DNA of 64,000 nucleotides from Protopterus annectens. Lineage: Eukaryota > Chordata > Ceratodontiformes > Protopteridae. The position numbers and the translations under genes are program-made. Positions 45,060 to 56,420 of the stretch are shown here, piece by piece. The notes beneath the pieces are model-generated. The model worked only from the letters and a program-made list of their open reading frames with translations. It was not told where the DNA came from and searched no databases. The stretch is from contig NC_056725.1 in the NCBI RefSeq assembly GCF_019279795.1, positions 1,747,335,126-1,747,399,125 on the forward strand. Reading direction: 5' to 3'. Each line of letters begins with the position of its first letter. The stretch's first letter is position 1.

Positions 45060-45425
45060 CCTGCTATGAATTGGTTGCAAGGAATAGCAAATAAGAGGTT
45101 AGACAGTTAGAATTTAGACATTAGACATTTTTTTAGGTGAACATTGGCTTAGTGCACCTTAGATCCATGTATTAATGCAGACCTAAAGTAGTTAATTACA
45201 ACCTTATTTTCATTGGCTGTTGTATATTTAAATACTTTGCTTGTTGCTGCATACTTTATGTTGGTCTGAAGAAGCGGAGTGAGATCCGTGAAAGCGCTTA
45301 CGTTGTCATTTTTTATTAAAGTATTGCTGTGTTTGGAACCTACGCGTTTATTTACCTGTACATTTATTTTTGCACTTGTTGGGTTCCTTTATCGAGAGTG
45401 AGGTATTCTATTTTCTACAATGCCT
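45060..45425 (+). mobile_element. Hammerhead-bearing retroelement remnant, third copy
   Basis: Carries the motif at 45266-45299, then a TATTAAAG tail and GCGTTTATTTACCT (45346-45359), paralleling the copy at 7080-7430. Upstream is a conserved TTTAAATACTTTGC-like stretch. No protein domain remains. Confidence 0.45.
45266..45299 (+). ncRNA. Hammerhead-ribozyme-like motif, copy 3
   Basis: Core CUGAAGA (45266-45272; the fifth core base is variable in hammerheads), one A, stem II GCGGA/UCCGU (45274-45278 with 45285-45289), GAAA (45290-45293), self-complementary AGCGCU (45293-45298), then U at the cleavage position. Stem I is weak (GU with AC). Stem II has a different sequence from copy 2 but the same pairing, including the closing G-U. 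Confidence 0.5.
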
Positions 45426-46670
45426 CATACATGCGCTGAAATGAAAGGATCCTAGCCTGCCAAGTGCTCCATGTGTGTTGAAGCACTTGCTTATGATATA
45501 ACATTGCAGACCATGTGGTGGCTGGTAGCAAGAAAGTGCATTAAAAAAGTGTCAGCTGTGGAGAACTACTCATCAATTTTATTAGTTTCCTTCCCTTGCT
45601 GGTAAGAAAAGAAAAAGGATTTCAAAAGATAACCCTTTTTGGAAGGTGGGAATCCCCTTTTACAATGGATTATGGCAGGACTGAAAGAGGTTTATTGAGG
45701 AACCAATGAAAGTAAATTGTCAAGGTCTGGGGAAGAACAAAACTACGTTAAAGATCTATGAAGGCTGGTGGCATGAAAGTTGGTAGCTTAAAGTTTAAAC
45801 CAGACAGACACAGAGTAATCCAGGGATGGGGGGGGGGTGTCAAGCCAGGGATATAAAATGCACAATAAAGAAGCTATGTAGTTACCATAATGTTCCATCT
45901 GTGTTGTCCATTTTCATTCTTCCTCAGCTGTTGTGTTCAGATCCGACTCAGCCATTACTTTAGCTCGTGGCCACCAAAAAACTCTCAAGCTCCTCCGTTA
46001 CCATAATGTACCAACCCCTAACATACCCCATATCTTGTTTGTTTTACCTATTGTAGGACGTACTAATATGTGCATACAGAAGAAAGTATATCTGGAGCTC
46101 CGTATTAAGGACAGTGGTGTCCTTATATGCCCTCATTCTTCCAAAAATCATCTTTGAAAAAAGTTGAAGGTTGGTGGGTGGGAAGTTGGGGGAATGAAAA
46201 TGGACAACACCGCTAGAACATTATGGTAAGTACATAATTTCTTTATCTGTTGAGCATTTTTATTCTATCCTCAACTGTTGGGACAGAGTCCCTAGCTACC
46301 TGAAATCCCAGGTGGACTCTAAGAAAGGATATTCTTGAGCACAGTTGAGCCAAGGGCTGCTCTTCCCCTTGAGAACAGATCCAGTTTGTAATGAGTGATA
46401 AAGGTATGAGGACTGGCCCAGGTTGCAGCTGCATATATGTTGTCCATGGAAGTTCTAGGTAGAAGCACTGGGAAGTTGTCATGGACCTAGTTGATTTGGG
46501 CTTTTAAGGGTTTAGTTAAGGTTAGACCCAACTTGTAGACAAATGTAATGCAATCCATCAGCCATCTGGCTAAAGTTACCTTTGCAACCGATTTGCCCAA
46601 TTTAGAATCTGCAAAGGAAACCAAATAATTGATCTGTCTTCCTAATTTCTTCTGTTCTATGTAAGTAGAA

Positions 46671-47767
46671 ATGTAATTGTCCTGTGGCCATCTAGTAAAC
46701 GTGCGCGCTCTCTCTCTCTATATCTATATCCATATATATATATATATATATATATATTTGCCTTTGTAAATTTAGGAAAAAACACCAGCAGTTTAATGGA
46801 CTGGTTAATACTGGATTCTGACACAGTCTTAGGAAAGAAAGAAGGGTTGTTATGTAATGATACTCCTATCCTTATGTAAAATCAAGTAGGGAGCTTTAGA
46901 AGGTAATGTGTCATCATCCCCTTTGGGAAAGACCTGGTTCCCATGAATTACCACATCGATGGTAGTCCACTGGACACAGAAGGTGCTATAAGAGATCTGG
47001 GAAGACAGGTTGACAGCAATGTAATTGCTGTAATTGTAATTACATTAAATGTAATTGTCCTGTGGCCATCTAGTAAACGTGCGCGCTCTCTCTCTCTATA
47101 TCTATATCCATATATATATATATATATATATATTTGCCTTTGTAAATTTAGGAAAAAACACCAGCAGTTTAATGGACTGGTTAATACTGGATTCTGACAC
47201 AGTCTTAGGAAAGAAAGAAGGGTTGTTATGTAATGATACTCCTATCCTTATGTAAAATCAAGTAGGGAGCTTTAGAAGGTAATGTGTCATCATCCCCTTT
47301 GGGAAAGACCTGGTTCCCATGAATTACCACATCGATGGTAGTCCACTGGACACAGAAGGTGCTATAAGAGATCTGGGAAGACAGGTTGACAGCAATGTAA
47401 TTGCTGTAATTGTAATTACATTAAATGTAATTGTCCTGTGGCCATCTAGTAAACGTGCGCGCTCTCTCTCTCTATATCTATATCCATATATATATATATA
47501 TATATTTGCCTTTGTAAATTTAGGAAAAAACACCAGCAGTTTAATGGACTGGTTAATACTGGATTCTGACACAGTCTTAGGAAAGAAAGAAGGGTTGTTA
47601 TGTAATGATACTCCTATCCTTATGTAAAATCAAGTAGGGAGCTTTAGAAGGTAATGTGTCATCATCCCCTTTGGGAAAGACCTGGTTCCCATGAATTACC
47701 ACATCGATGGTAGTCCACTGGACACAGAAGGTGCTATAAGAGATCTGGGAAGACAGGTTGACAGCAA
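46671..47767. repeat. Tandem triplication, period 376-378 bp, inside the LINE
   Basis: Units start with ATGTAATTGTCCTGTGGCC at 46671, 47049 and 47425. Each holds GTGCGCGCTCTCTC, a (TA)n run of differing length, and the coding words MNYHIDGSPLDTEG to RQVDSN. The third unit alone runs on into the correct LINE continuation (NLSFDHHI). The units are nearly identical apart from TA length, so amplification is recent relative to the LINE. Confidence 0.95.
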
Positions 47768-48490
47768 CCTCTCTTTCGACCACCACATTCCACTGTGGTC
47801 AGAAAGTCCTTCTATGTGTCACATTTCATTACTAAGGGTTTTTCATCCAGGAAGAAAGAGGTCATTGTCTCCCTCTACTCTTCCCTCATTAGGCCAATCA
47901 TCGAGTACAATGCCCCATTTGGCGTGTACCTCACTAGACCCCTGCAAAAACTGGAGAGGCCGCAAATGTACCTCACAAAGAGGATTATATGCCTGAAACA
48001 CTTGTCCTTTAAGGACAGACTGAAAAAAAACTCCAGCTATTCTCTGTCTCTATCGACTAGTTAGGGGCGATCTCTGCTTGACTTACAAAGCCATAGCCAT
48101 GTCTGACCCAGCTGTGTTAGAAATGCTACATCTAAAGAAATCCCAATCCCTCCGCACCACACACTCCAGAGACCTCAACCTCATTACCACAATCAACAAA
48201 AGATGCTGGAGGAACAGGTTCATAACCCAGAGACTGCCCACGCTATGGAATAGACTTCCCATACACGTAAAACAGAGGACCTCACTGGCCCTCTTCAAGA
48301 GAAATCTTGATGAGTGGATGGGAAATAGAAAATTCACCCTGGGCCTGGGTATCACTCCAGTCGCTCTACTTGACAGAGGCACTGAGAACTAAGGTCAGGT
48401 GGCACGATGCCAGGGTAATTCTATGGGCTAGGCTTGTAAAGGCTCCAGGGCCATTAGTACACACCTATGAACCTATGCTTGAAGTTCTGA
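46671..48490 (+). mobile_element. CR1/Jockey-group LINE fragment nested in the DIRS fossil
   Basis: Plus-strand frames give the post-catalytic part of a LINE reverse transcriptase: MNYHIDGSPLDTEGAIRDLG then RQVDSNLSFDHHI, SLIRPIIEYNAPFGVYLTRP and LERPQMYLTKRII. A C-terminal domain follows with LPTLWNRLPIHVKQ and LFKRNLDEWMGNRK, ending at about 48392 (TGA/TAA region). The block IxDLGxxVDSNLSF...SLxRPxxEY is characteristic of the CR1/Jockey group. There are frameshifts between 47767 and 48080. Upstream of this the 5' portion is triplicated (46671-47767). Confidence 0.75.
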
Positions 48491-51400
48491 AATTCTTCTA
48501 GCAGAGGTAATGTCTAGTAGAAGAATTTTCCAGGTCAGGAATTTAACATCATATTTTGCTACTGGTTCGAAGGGGGAATTGGTTAAGGCATGCAATACCA
48601 GATTTAAATCCCACGGTGGAGTAGGACCTTTTATAGGAAGGTCTCAGTAAGAGAATACCTCTTAAAAAAGCTTAGATGAAGCCAAAGAAGAATTCTCAAG
48701 CCCAGTATAAAAGTTGGAAACTGCTGCTAACCGAACTTTAATTGTTATGGAGCTAGCTTCCTCAGTAACTTTAATTGTTATGGAGCTAGCTTCCTCAGTA
48801 AAAATAGTTGCCAAGAAGTTGAGAACACTTTTTGTATGGGAGCTGAGAAAGGGTCAGTTCATTTCTCTTGTGCCAAAAAATTAAACCTGTTCCATTTACG
48901 TATTTACTTATTTATAAGTTTTCTTGTGGAAGCTTTATGGGAAGATAAAAGTATATGACAGACAGAGGAAGAGAGCATATGTTGTCTGGGTATTAATGGA
49001 ATTGGAGAAATCACACTGTTAGATTTTTATGGTGAACATCATGCCTATTGAGTGAGACAGGAGGTCTGGACTTGGATCCAGAATCCAAGGTTGGTAAAGA
49101 AGATGAGGCTAAAGGAAGGGGAATCAAATCTGTCAAGGCCAGTAAGGTGCAACAAGAATGACTGTGCTCTTCAATGGGGCAGCTTTCTGCAGAAATTTTG
49201 GAATTAGGGGAGTTTGTGGGTAAGTATAAAGGAGACCGAGGGGGCAGTCATAGAGTAGAGCATCCCTTGGGATTCCAGGGGATTAGGGCAAAGAAGCTGA
49301 TGCATTATTTGTTTAAGGGAGAAGCAAACACATTGCAGTAAGGCTGGCCTCATTGACGGAAAGTCATTTCTGTCACTTTCATGTTGAGGTAGTAGACTGG
49401 ACCTGCTCAGTTTGTGTGCTATCACTTTGGACTTCCCCAGAATGTGCTTTGCTGTCAGGAAACTTATGGATGAGCTCACCCATTGCCACACTGTCTGAGG
49501 GCTTCTTGACACAAGGGGTAAGACCTGGTTCTTCCTTGTTTGTTGATGTACAAAACTGCTGACATATTCTCTGTCTGAATCACAATTGTCCCGAAAGGGA
49601 GAGAGTCTTGGAAGGTCTGCAATGCTAAGAGCACTGCTCTTGGAAGGTCTGCAATGCTAAGAGCACTGCTCTTGGAAGGTCTGCAATGCTAAGAGCACTG
49701 CTCTTATACCATGTTGAAACTGTTCCTGTGAATTCCAATGTGTGAAACTTGTAGTTTATGGTTATCCCCAGAAGGGAGCAAGTCTGGAGTACCTGCTTCC
49801 TCACTGTTATTAGTAGATGCCTGGTCTGGGCGATAATGAGCCAGTCGTCCAAGTATGGAAACACTTGGAATCCCTGCAGTTGCAAGTGAGCTGTCACCAC
49901 TGTCATGGATTTGGTGAACACCTTGGAGGGTGTGGTGAGGCCAAAGGGCAGTGCTCTGAACTGGTAGTGACACAGTTACCAGCCCAAAGTGTAAATACCT
50001 TCTGGATTCTGTTCATCTTTGTGATAGTACTATCGAGCACATCCAGTTGTCCCTGCCTAGAAAAGGCAGAATGGACTGAACCGTGACCATCCAGAATTTT
50101 GTGTGTCAAACTGCTTTGTTCAGTTCACAGAGATCCACAATTGGTCTTCAGTTCTCTGTTTTCTTTGGCATTAAAAAGATTCTTGAAGTTCTGGATTTCA
50201 TCTGGTCTGGTGGTACCTCTTAGATGAATGTGTTTTTTTTTTTTTTCTAGCAGCTTTTGTATTTCTAGTGCTGCAACATTCCTCCGACTGGGTGGAACAT
50301 CAGGAATTTTGCATACAGGTGGAGGTGGTAGGGAAAAGGGGATTATACAACATCTGGCAATAATCCTCTGCACCCATGCATCTTTTGTTATATCTAGTGA
50401 GGCTTTCTGTTGCAGGGACAAATGACCCCTGACTGCCTCCAAAGGAGGATAGTCGGGCCTCCTTTCAGGAGTGCTGTTAGCGTCTATCGAATGTCTGGAC
50501 CCCTGGTTTTGAGGCCTCCTCTGCCATGTGGGCAGTGTCTTCCATTTGAGTTCCCCCGTCTGCTCTTGGGGGAACTATCTCCATGTGGATCTTGGAAAGG
50601 ACCCTGGGACTTTGTGAACCACGTCTTTTAACCATCTCATTGATTCCTAAAGAAGGTTCTTTGAGGGGTTGAAAAACCTATTTCCACTGCAGAGAGGGTC
50701 TTTCCAACTTTCTCACACCTGGAGAGTGTGTCCTTTACCTTCTGGCCAAACAAGGAACTGCTGTCAAAAGGTGCATTGATGAATGAGGACTTGAAGTGCT
50801 CTGCAAAATCACCCAAGTGCATCTAGGCATGCCTGCTAATGGAAATGCCTGAATCCGCTGCCCATGAGGCATCTTCAGTTACATGTGAGATAAGTCTTAC
50901 GGATGAATTGGAAATAGCCTGTTGGTTAGCCAACTAACAAGCCACAGATGTCTGAGCCTCAGCAGTCTCTGTCCTTGAAAAGGATTTTGACAGTTCCTTA
51001 ATCAAATCCCTCTGTAGTCTTGTAAAATTTGCCAGATAGTTTAGCAACCTAAGGGCAAAAGTTGCTGATGCATACACTTGCTTCCCAAGTCTGTCCAATG
51101 CCCTACACTCCCTGTTAGTGGGATGGATAGAGGAACTTCGCTCAGCAAGTTCCTTCTTTGTGGTCGCTGCCATGACCATAGCATCCAGGGGTACTCCATT
51201 GCTCCAGTATTCCCTGCCTACAGGTGGAGCCAGAATCTGATCTGGTCTTTTGGAGATTGGCTCAACTGAGTCAGGCTTCTTCGACACCCACCTAGAGGTA
51301 AAGTCACTGAGCTTATCAGCGGGCAGAGTAACCCAGGAGGTAGATGGTCCAGCTCCAAAGGTTTTGAGGAATACTGATCCCTTTGAGGAAGGGTTATCAG

Positions 51401-53075
51401 AGGACCACCCACCCATCTATTTAAGGATTTCATGAATGTCTTCAGGTGGTGATCTAGAGGACCTTTTTCCTTTGAAATCAATATCTTTGGTTACTGACTC
51501 CTGAGGGGAGTCCAGGTGCCTCCTCTTGTACTTCCTCTTCCTAGGGACTTCCTTAATGGTATGCTCCCGTGAAGTATCGGAAGAGATTGTAAAGCCCTGC
51601 TGGGTAATCTGGAGACTTGGAGCTGGCTGTCCCTGTGATGTAGAATGATGTGGCTCAAGGTGCAGAGACATCTGTGACCCAGAGGGAAGATCCAAGGGGG
51701 TAGGATCCATCCATCCTGCCAAAGCAGAGAACACCCTTTTCACTACCTGAAAAAGCAAATCATGCCGGGAGATGGAAGACAATGGAGCAGAGAAGCCAGG
51801 CTTCTGGCCCATTGGCTACCTCTGCCTCGAAGGCAACCTACCAGAGGAGGAAGGAGGAAACGAGCTGTCCAATGCTGAATATACAAGGGGCAGAAACTGC
51901 TGTAAAAACTCAGAGTCAACTCTTGATGCCTCAGACCTGACAAGGGCACTTAGGGGCTCCTAGAGTCATCTGGATCCAAGTATATTTGAGCTGGTGCACT
52001 CAGTCATAGCTTCAGATCCGAAGATGGGGATATCTTCAGATCTGAACCAGATGGACCTGGAAAGCTTGGATCCAGGGGCTCCAAAATGATCAGTCAAATC
52101 AGAGAAGGAGCTGAAATTGTTGTAATGGTGGGACAGGCTTCCTACCCCAAAGGGGTAGGAGCTGGGAGAACTCCTCCATCTGTATTTGCACATACAAAAA
52201 CCTCCTTGTCATTCTGTCCACATCGGCTTCGATCAAACTCCTGGAAAAATGAGAGGCAGCTAAGGAAGGTGACTTGGAATGCTTTTGTTCCAAAAAAGGA
52301 GAAGTAACTCTTGAAGGTACTGGATGCATAGTAGGTGAAAATCTGGTTCTGGGTAATATCCTCAGATCCGAAGTGCTTGAATCAAAGGAGGGTTTTGTTG
52401 CATCTGATAGTCGGACCACAGAGGCCTTTGGATGTAGTTTTTTTTTTTTTTTGTTTGGGCGGCTCCGAAGACCATGGGATTGATGATCCAGAAGGCTTTG
52501 GAGACTTGGTAGAAGGTTTCTTTTTTTTTTGGTTTGGGGATTGAGCCCCAGCAGTAGCCTTTTTGAAGATTGCTGGAAGTAAACCCTTCAAAATCAACAT
52601 ATTCTTCCTATCCACTATAGCAGATGGATTAAAATGTTTGCAAATGGTACTGGTACAATCAACTTGAAAGTGGTACAGGCCCAAACAATATACACATAAG
52701 ATATATATATATATATATATATATACCAACAATGGTATAGAGAATTACACAAAAGTGTACAAGGAAGAAATAACAGAAAATTACAATACTGGCTATGGTA
52801 AAAAAGAACTACATTAAGTGTAAAGAGAAGGGAGGATACTATTATGAAAAACACCGTAAATAGAAAATCACTCCAGAGCTCAAGATGACCACATCTGTTC
52901 ACAAAAGCAGCAAACGAGATCTGGGGTATGTTAGAGGTTGGTGCATTATGGGTAAGGGAGGAGCTTGAGAATTTTTTGGTGGCCAAGAGCTAAAATAATG
53001 TCAGATCCAAGGATCGGATCCGAACCGAACAGTTGAGGACAGAATGAAAATTGACATCATCAGATGGAATGCTTC

Positions 53076-53704
53076 AGGGAACAACAGGAGTTGTTGGCCT
53101 CTTGACATAAGAATAATAATGGTAATGACAACCAGTTGCACTGAAAGAAGACATTGACAAAGGCTAACAAAATATGGATAGGTAACACTTTTGTGGGGTC
53201 GTTAATCATAATTATTTCTGGTCATTACCATGATTCTGTTGCAGTTGTTAGGGGTTACTGTGCATGAGCAACATTTTAAAACAGATTCTGAATGTAGAAC
53301 GTTGAGTAAAGAAAAAGTAGTCCATCAAACATGCTACATGATCCCTAACAATTTTCCTGCATTTGAGCATTCCTTTAGTGTTTTTTGTGGTTTTATCATT
53401 TGGAACATGTCATTATTCATTTGGTGTTTTTTGGTTTGTAATTACTGTGTCCACCTTCCACTGTGCATATACCTTCCTTTTGTTCTTGAACTACCACTTT
53501 TTGTGCCCCTGATTTATATCCTGAAATGCTGGGGCTATCTCTGCTTGCTGCTGTTTTTCCAGCTTTGTTGTGATCTGTCACTATTCTTCTTTTTACACTA
53601 TACACCAGTGAAGTGGGTTAGTAATCTCATCAACTCTGCAATGTTCTCAGAATTGCTGTGCCTTATTTTCTTATTATACCATGACCCCCCCATTAATATT
53701 CCAA
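53076..53704. other. No gene seen
   Basis: A 162-residue plus-strand open frame (53230-53718) is T-rich and very hydrophobic, without splice signals or motifs; probably chance. Confidence 0.35.
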
Positions 53705-54193
53705 AACGTGCACACTGATTGGCCAGCGTGCACGTTGTAAGTCGACTTATACTAATGGAAAAAGGTCCGGTCGGGCGGTCGCCCAGCCTTTTTCCATTAG
53801 TACAAGTCTCTTTTAAAACAGTGTCTTGCTATGTTAAAAGAGTTTAACATAGCGACACAGGTTTAAAAAAAAGCAACGGAGATCTCCGTTGCTTATTTTA
53901 AAGCTGTCTCGCTATGTTAAACCCATTTAACATAGCGAGACAGGTTTAAAAAAAAAAAAGCAATGGAGAAAGCAAGATCTCCGTTGCTTTTTACTGTTTC
54001 GCTATGTTAAATGGGTTTAACATAGCGAGACAGCTTTAAAATAAGCAATGGACATCTCCGTTGCTTATTTTAAAGCTGTCTCGCTATGTTAAACCCATTT
54101 AACATAGCGAACAGTAAAAGCAACGGAGATCTTGCTTTCTGTTGCTTTGGCCACAGCTCTGATGTACTGCGTGAGGCATGTGCAGTACATCAG
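53705..54193. repeat. Array of at least ten adjacent hairpins (fold-back element)
   Basis: Successive perfect or near-perfect inverted repeats: 53705-53736, 53744-53808, 53821-53858, 53871-53894 (24-nt perfect palindrome), 53904-53943 (18-bp arms, 4-nt loop), 53959-53988, 53994-54033, 54043-54066, 54076-54114, and 54159-54193. Two hairpin types alternate: AAGCAACGGAGATC-type palindromes and GCTATGTTAAA...TTTAACATAGC stems. At a higher level, 53885-53943 is itself the inverse of 53994-54060. Non-coding. No target duplication identified. Confidence 0.9.
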
Positions 54194-54249
54194 AACTGCC
54201 ACGGATACCAGCCAGCTGGGAAGGGCAGCAAAGAGGCATTATACAATGC

Positions 54250-54290
54250 CATTATTTAAGAAAAGTAATTATTTCTTTTCTTAAATAATG
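54250..54290. repeat. Perfect hairpin, 15-bp arms
   Basis: CATTATTTAAGAAAA (54250-54264) pairs with TTTTCTTAAATAATG (54276-54290) around an 11-nt centre. It lies between the hairpin array and the next palindrome. Confidence 0.9.
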
Positions 54291-54297
54291 TCATAAT

Positions 54298-54443
54298 AAT
54301 AGCAATAACCACTTCTGGGTGTGGGTAATGCGGGATTACCCGGTTGTCTTTGTTTGGTCCTCGGGCTTCGCCCTTGGGACCAAACCACGCCAACCGTGGG
54401 TAAATCCCACATTACCCACACCCAGGCGTGGGTTATTGCTATA
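54298..54443. mobile_element. Large imperfect palindrome of about 145 nt (fold-back MITE)
   Basis: The left arm AGCAATAACCAC, GGGTGTGGGTAATG, GGGATTACCC, TTTGGTCC faces the right arm GGACCAAAC, GGGTAAATCCC, CATTACCCACACCC, GTGGGTTATTGCT, with the centre TCGGGCTTCGCCCTT. The whole unit would fold into one long stem with small bulges. It is GC-rich in an AT-rich setting, as expected for a fold-back MITE. Confidence 0.8.
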
Positions 54444-56351
54444 ATGTATCATTCTTTTCTTGTCTCTACCACCCTTTCATAGCTACCTTTCATCTGTGGC
54501 CCCTAGTTATGTACCTTTACACCACTACCTCTTTCTTTTCTTTTCCTGCTGTGGGTGAAGTACCATGTTATCTTAACACTTTGTGTTCCTCCATTGTTCA
54601 TGAGCTTGCTTCTGATTTTCCACTTAATGTTACTGTCTTTGGTTTTGCTGTTACTTAATTGGATTGCAGACTTAATTTGCCCACCTCCATGCATTTGCTT
54701 AATATATGTTTTTTGGGCATGTTCTCCTGTTGTATGTTATGCTATTTCCTCAAGTTGCACGTGAACTGGAGTGTAGCATGTGGAGCATGCTGGAAATAGT
54801 CCAGATTCAGGAATAAGACAACCTTGTAGAGCAGTGGAGCTCTGAGATTGTTCTGATATCAAGGAAAGATGTAAACCTGTTAACACCTTTTCTAGTGCGA
54901 AACCCAGTTGTAATGGTACTTGGGAGGGTGCATAACGGCACCCTCCCAAGTGTTGATACGAGCTGGCCTTGCACTTGGGACTAATAGCAGACTGATTTGG
55001 CTGGCAAAGAACAGTAGCAGAAGAAGTTTCTGCCTGTTGTCCATTCCTCTCAACTGTCCCCGAGTTTTTCTCATTTTTGCTCTGACCCTCGTCAACTTTT
55101 TGATTTTTCTCTTAAATCTGTGAGGATTAATGTCTGGCATTATTGACTGACTGTATAATTTCATACTTTTAATTGTCCAAAAATGCATGTTGATGCAGAA
55201 CCTTTTGTTCTTTGTAGTGCATGAGCTTTATCATCAAGTCACCCATTGTAACCTTTTTTTATTGTGTGTTCCTGATGTGGATGCCTAGATTCACTTCTTG
55301 AGCTATTTTGTGGCATCCAGTTCTGGAACACATAAGCCAGGTATGACTGGAGACCAAAATGTGATCCTCTGCTGTACACATTTCTAATGTCAGAGAGGTG
55401 CATAATAAGTTTTGTAGTACTTATAGTATGATGATTACACTCCAACTTTATGAAGGCGACATTTTTATTAAGCAACTTTCTGATATAAGAAAAATGTTTA
55501 AAAAAGTTTAAGCACCTTTCAGGATTATTATACCTTAGTCTGATGCTACAGCATTTAAGATGGAACAGCATCCAATGTATTTTCACATTTCTAAAGATGT
55601 ACTGCACTAAGCTATCACACATACACTCTTACTCCAATCTGCCACGCTCTTGAGACCATTTGTTCATCATATGGGGTTGTTCACTTCTGCCTACTGTTTT
55701 TGTGGCATCATTAAGTGTGTTATGGCTTTCGAGGCTGGAAAATACTTAATGTTCCTGCAATGTCTTTTCTCATCTGTAACTATTACTACACCAGGACAGC
55801 TAAAGCTCCATGTGTGACAAATAATTATGTATGATTGGATGTTTTGTGTTCCTTGCATGGATATCAAGATTTTCCCTTTTTTCATTCCATTCCCAGTGTG
55901 AATTTTTAGACATTATTATCTCAAACTTGCAAGTTAAGGTTGGAAAACCAATCTTAGTCCTTTATTACAAATGCTGATCGTGTAGATGTCCTTTTGCGTA
56001 TCCCCCCCCCCCCCCCCAGGTACATTGATGAATGAGGTACACAGCAGCTTAGTGTGCCCTTTCTGAGGAAACTCTCTAGCCAATTTCTACCACCCTCGTT
56101 GGAAAGAATAACATGAATATTTTCTTTTGTTGGCTTTGTGCAGTATTAGTGGGTCTCTTCTGCCTTACAAATATTGTATGTTTCATGAAGGGTGGAATGC
56201 TCTTTGTGTGCAAGATGGTCTTTTCCATGTAGTCACTTTTCTGTCAGTCTTGCATGGTTGAAGTCGTATTGTAAAGAAATAAGGCAGAGCCTGCTTTGTC
56301 TGGGATGGCATTTATATACCGCAGGCTGCACATAATAAATATGCATACACA
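54444..56351. other. Intronic sequence; one strong small hairpin at 54918-54951
   Basis: ACTTGGGAGGGTGC (54918-54931) and GCACCCTCCCAAGT (54938-54951) form a perfect 14-bp stem with a 6-nt loop. The word CCTCTCAACTGTCCCCGAG near 55047 is a family-B MITE end. Otherwise no gene or domain recognised. Confidence 0.5.
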
Positions 56352-56360
56352 CACACACAC

Positions 56361-56408
<48 letters not shown>
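56352..56408. repeat. (CA)n-(TA)n microsatellite followed by a T-run
   Basis: CA then about 44 bp of TA, then a run of T to 56420. Confidence 0.95.
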
Positions 56409-56415
<7 letters not shown>

Positions 56416-56420
56416 TTTTA

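Larger units (their letters stand above)
45885..53075 (-). mobile_element. DIRS-type (tyrosine-recombinase) retroelement fossil
   Basis: Bounded by inverted terminal repeats, left about 45890-46060 and right about 52885-53070, that share GTTGTCCATTTTCATTC-like words, a stretch with GCTCGTGGCCACCAAAAAA, and CCCTAACATACCCCA. Further inverted and direct partial copies of the left end lie at 46190-46290. On the minus strand, in order: gag-like region (about 52.4-50.9 kb), reverse transcriptase with the YLDDWLI box typical of DIRS (about 50.1-49.6 kb), RNase H-like region (about 49.5-49.2 kb), and presumed recombinase region beyond. It is broken, with several breaks, and a LINE is nested at 46.67-48.49 kb. 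The divergence between the terminal repeats suggests considerable age. Confidence 0.75.

Noticed and set aside
47324-47572. Minus-strand open frame across the triplicated unit
   Set aside because: Shadow of the plus-strand LINE frame and of the TA/CT tract.
53230-53718. 162-residue plus-strand open frame, very hydrophobic
   Set aside because: T-rich composition alone explains the hydrophobic residues; no recognisable membrane-protein family and no splice context. It does not resemble an IGF2R second exon.
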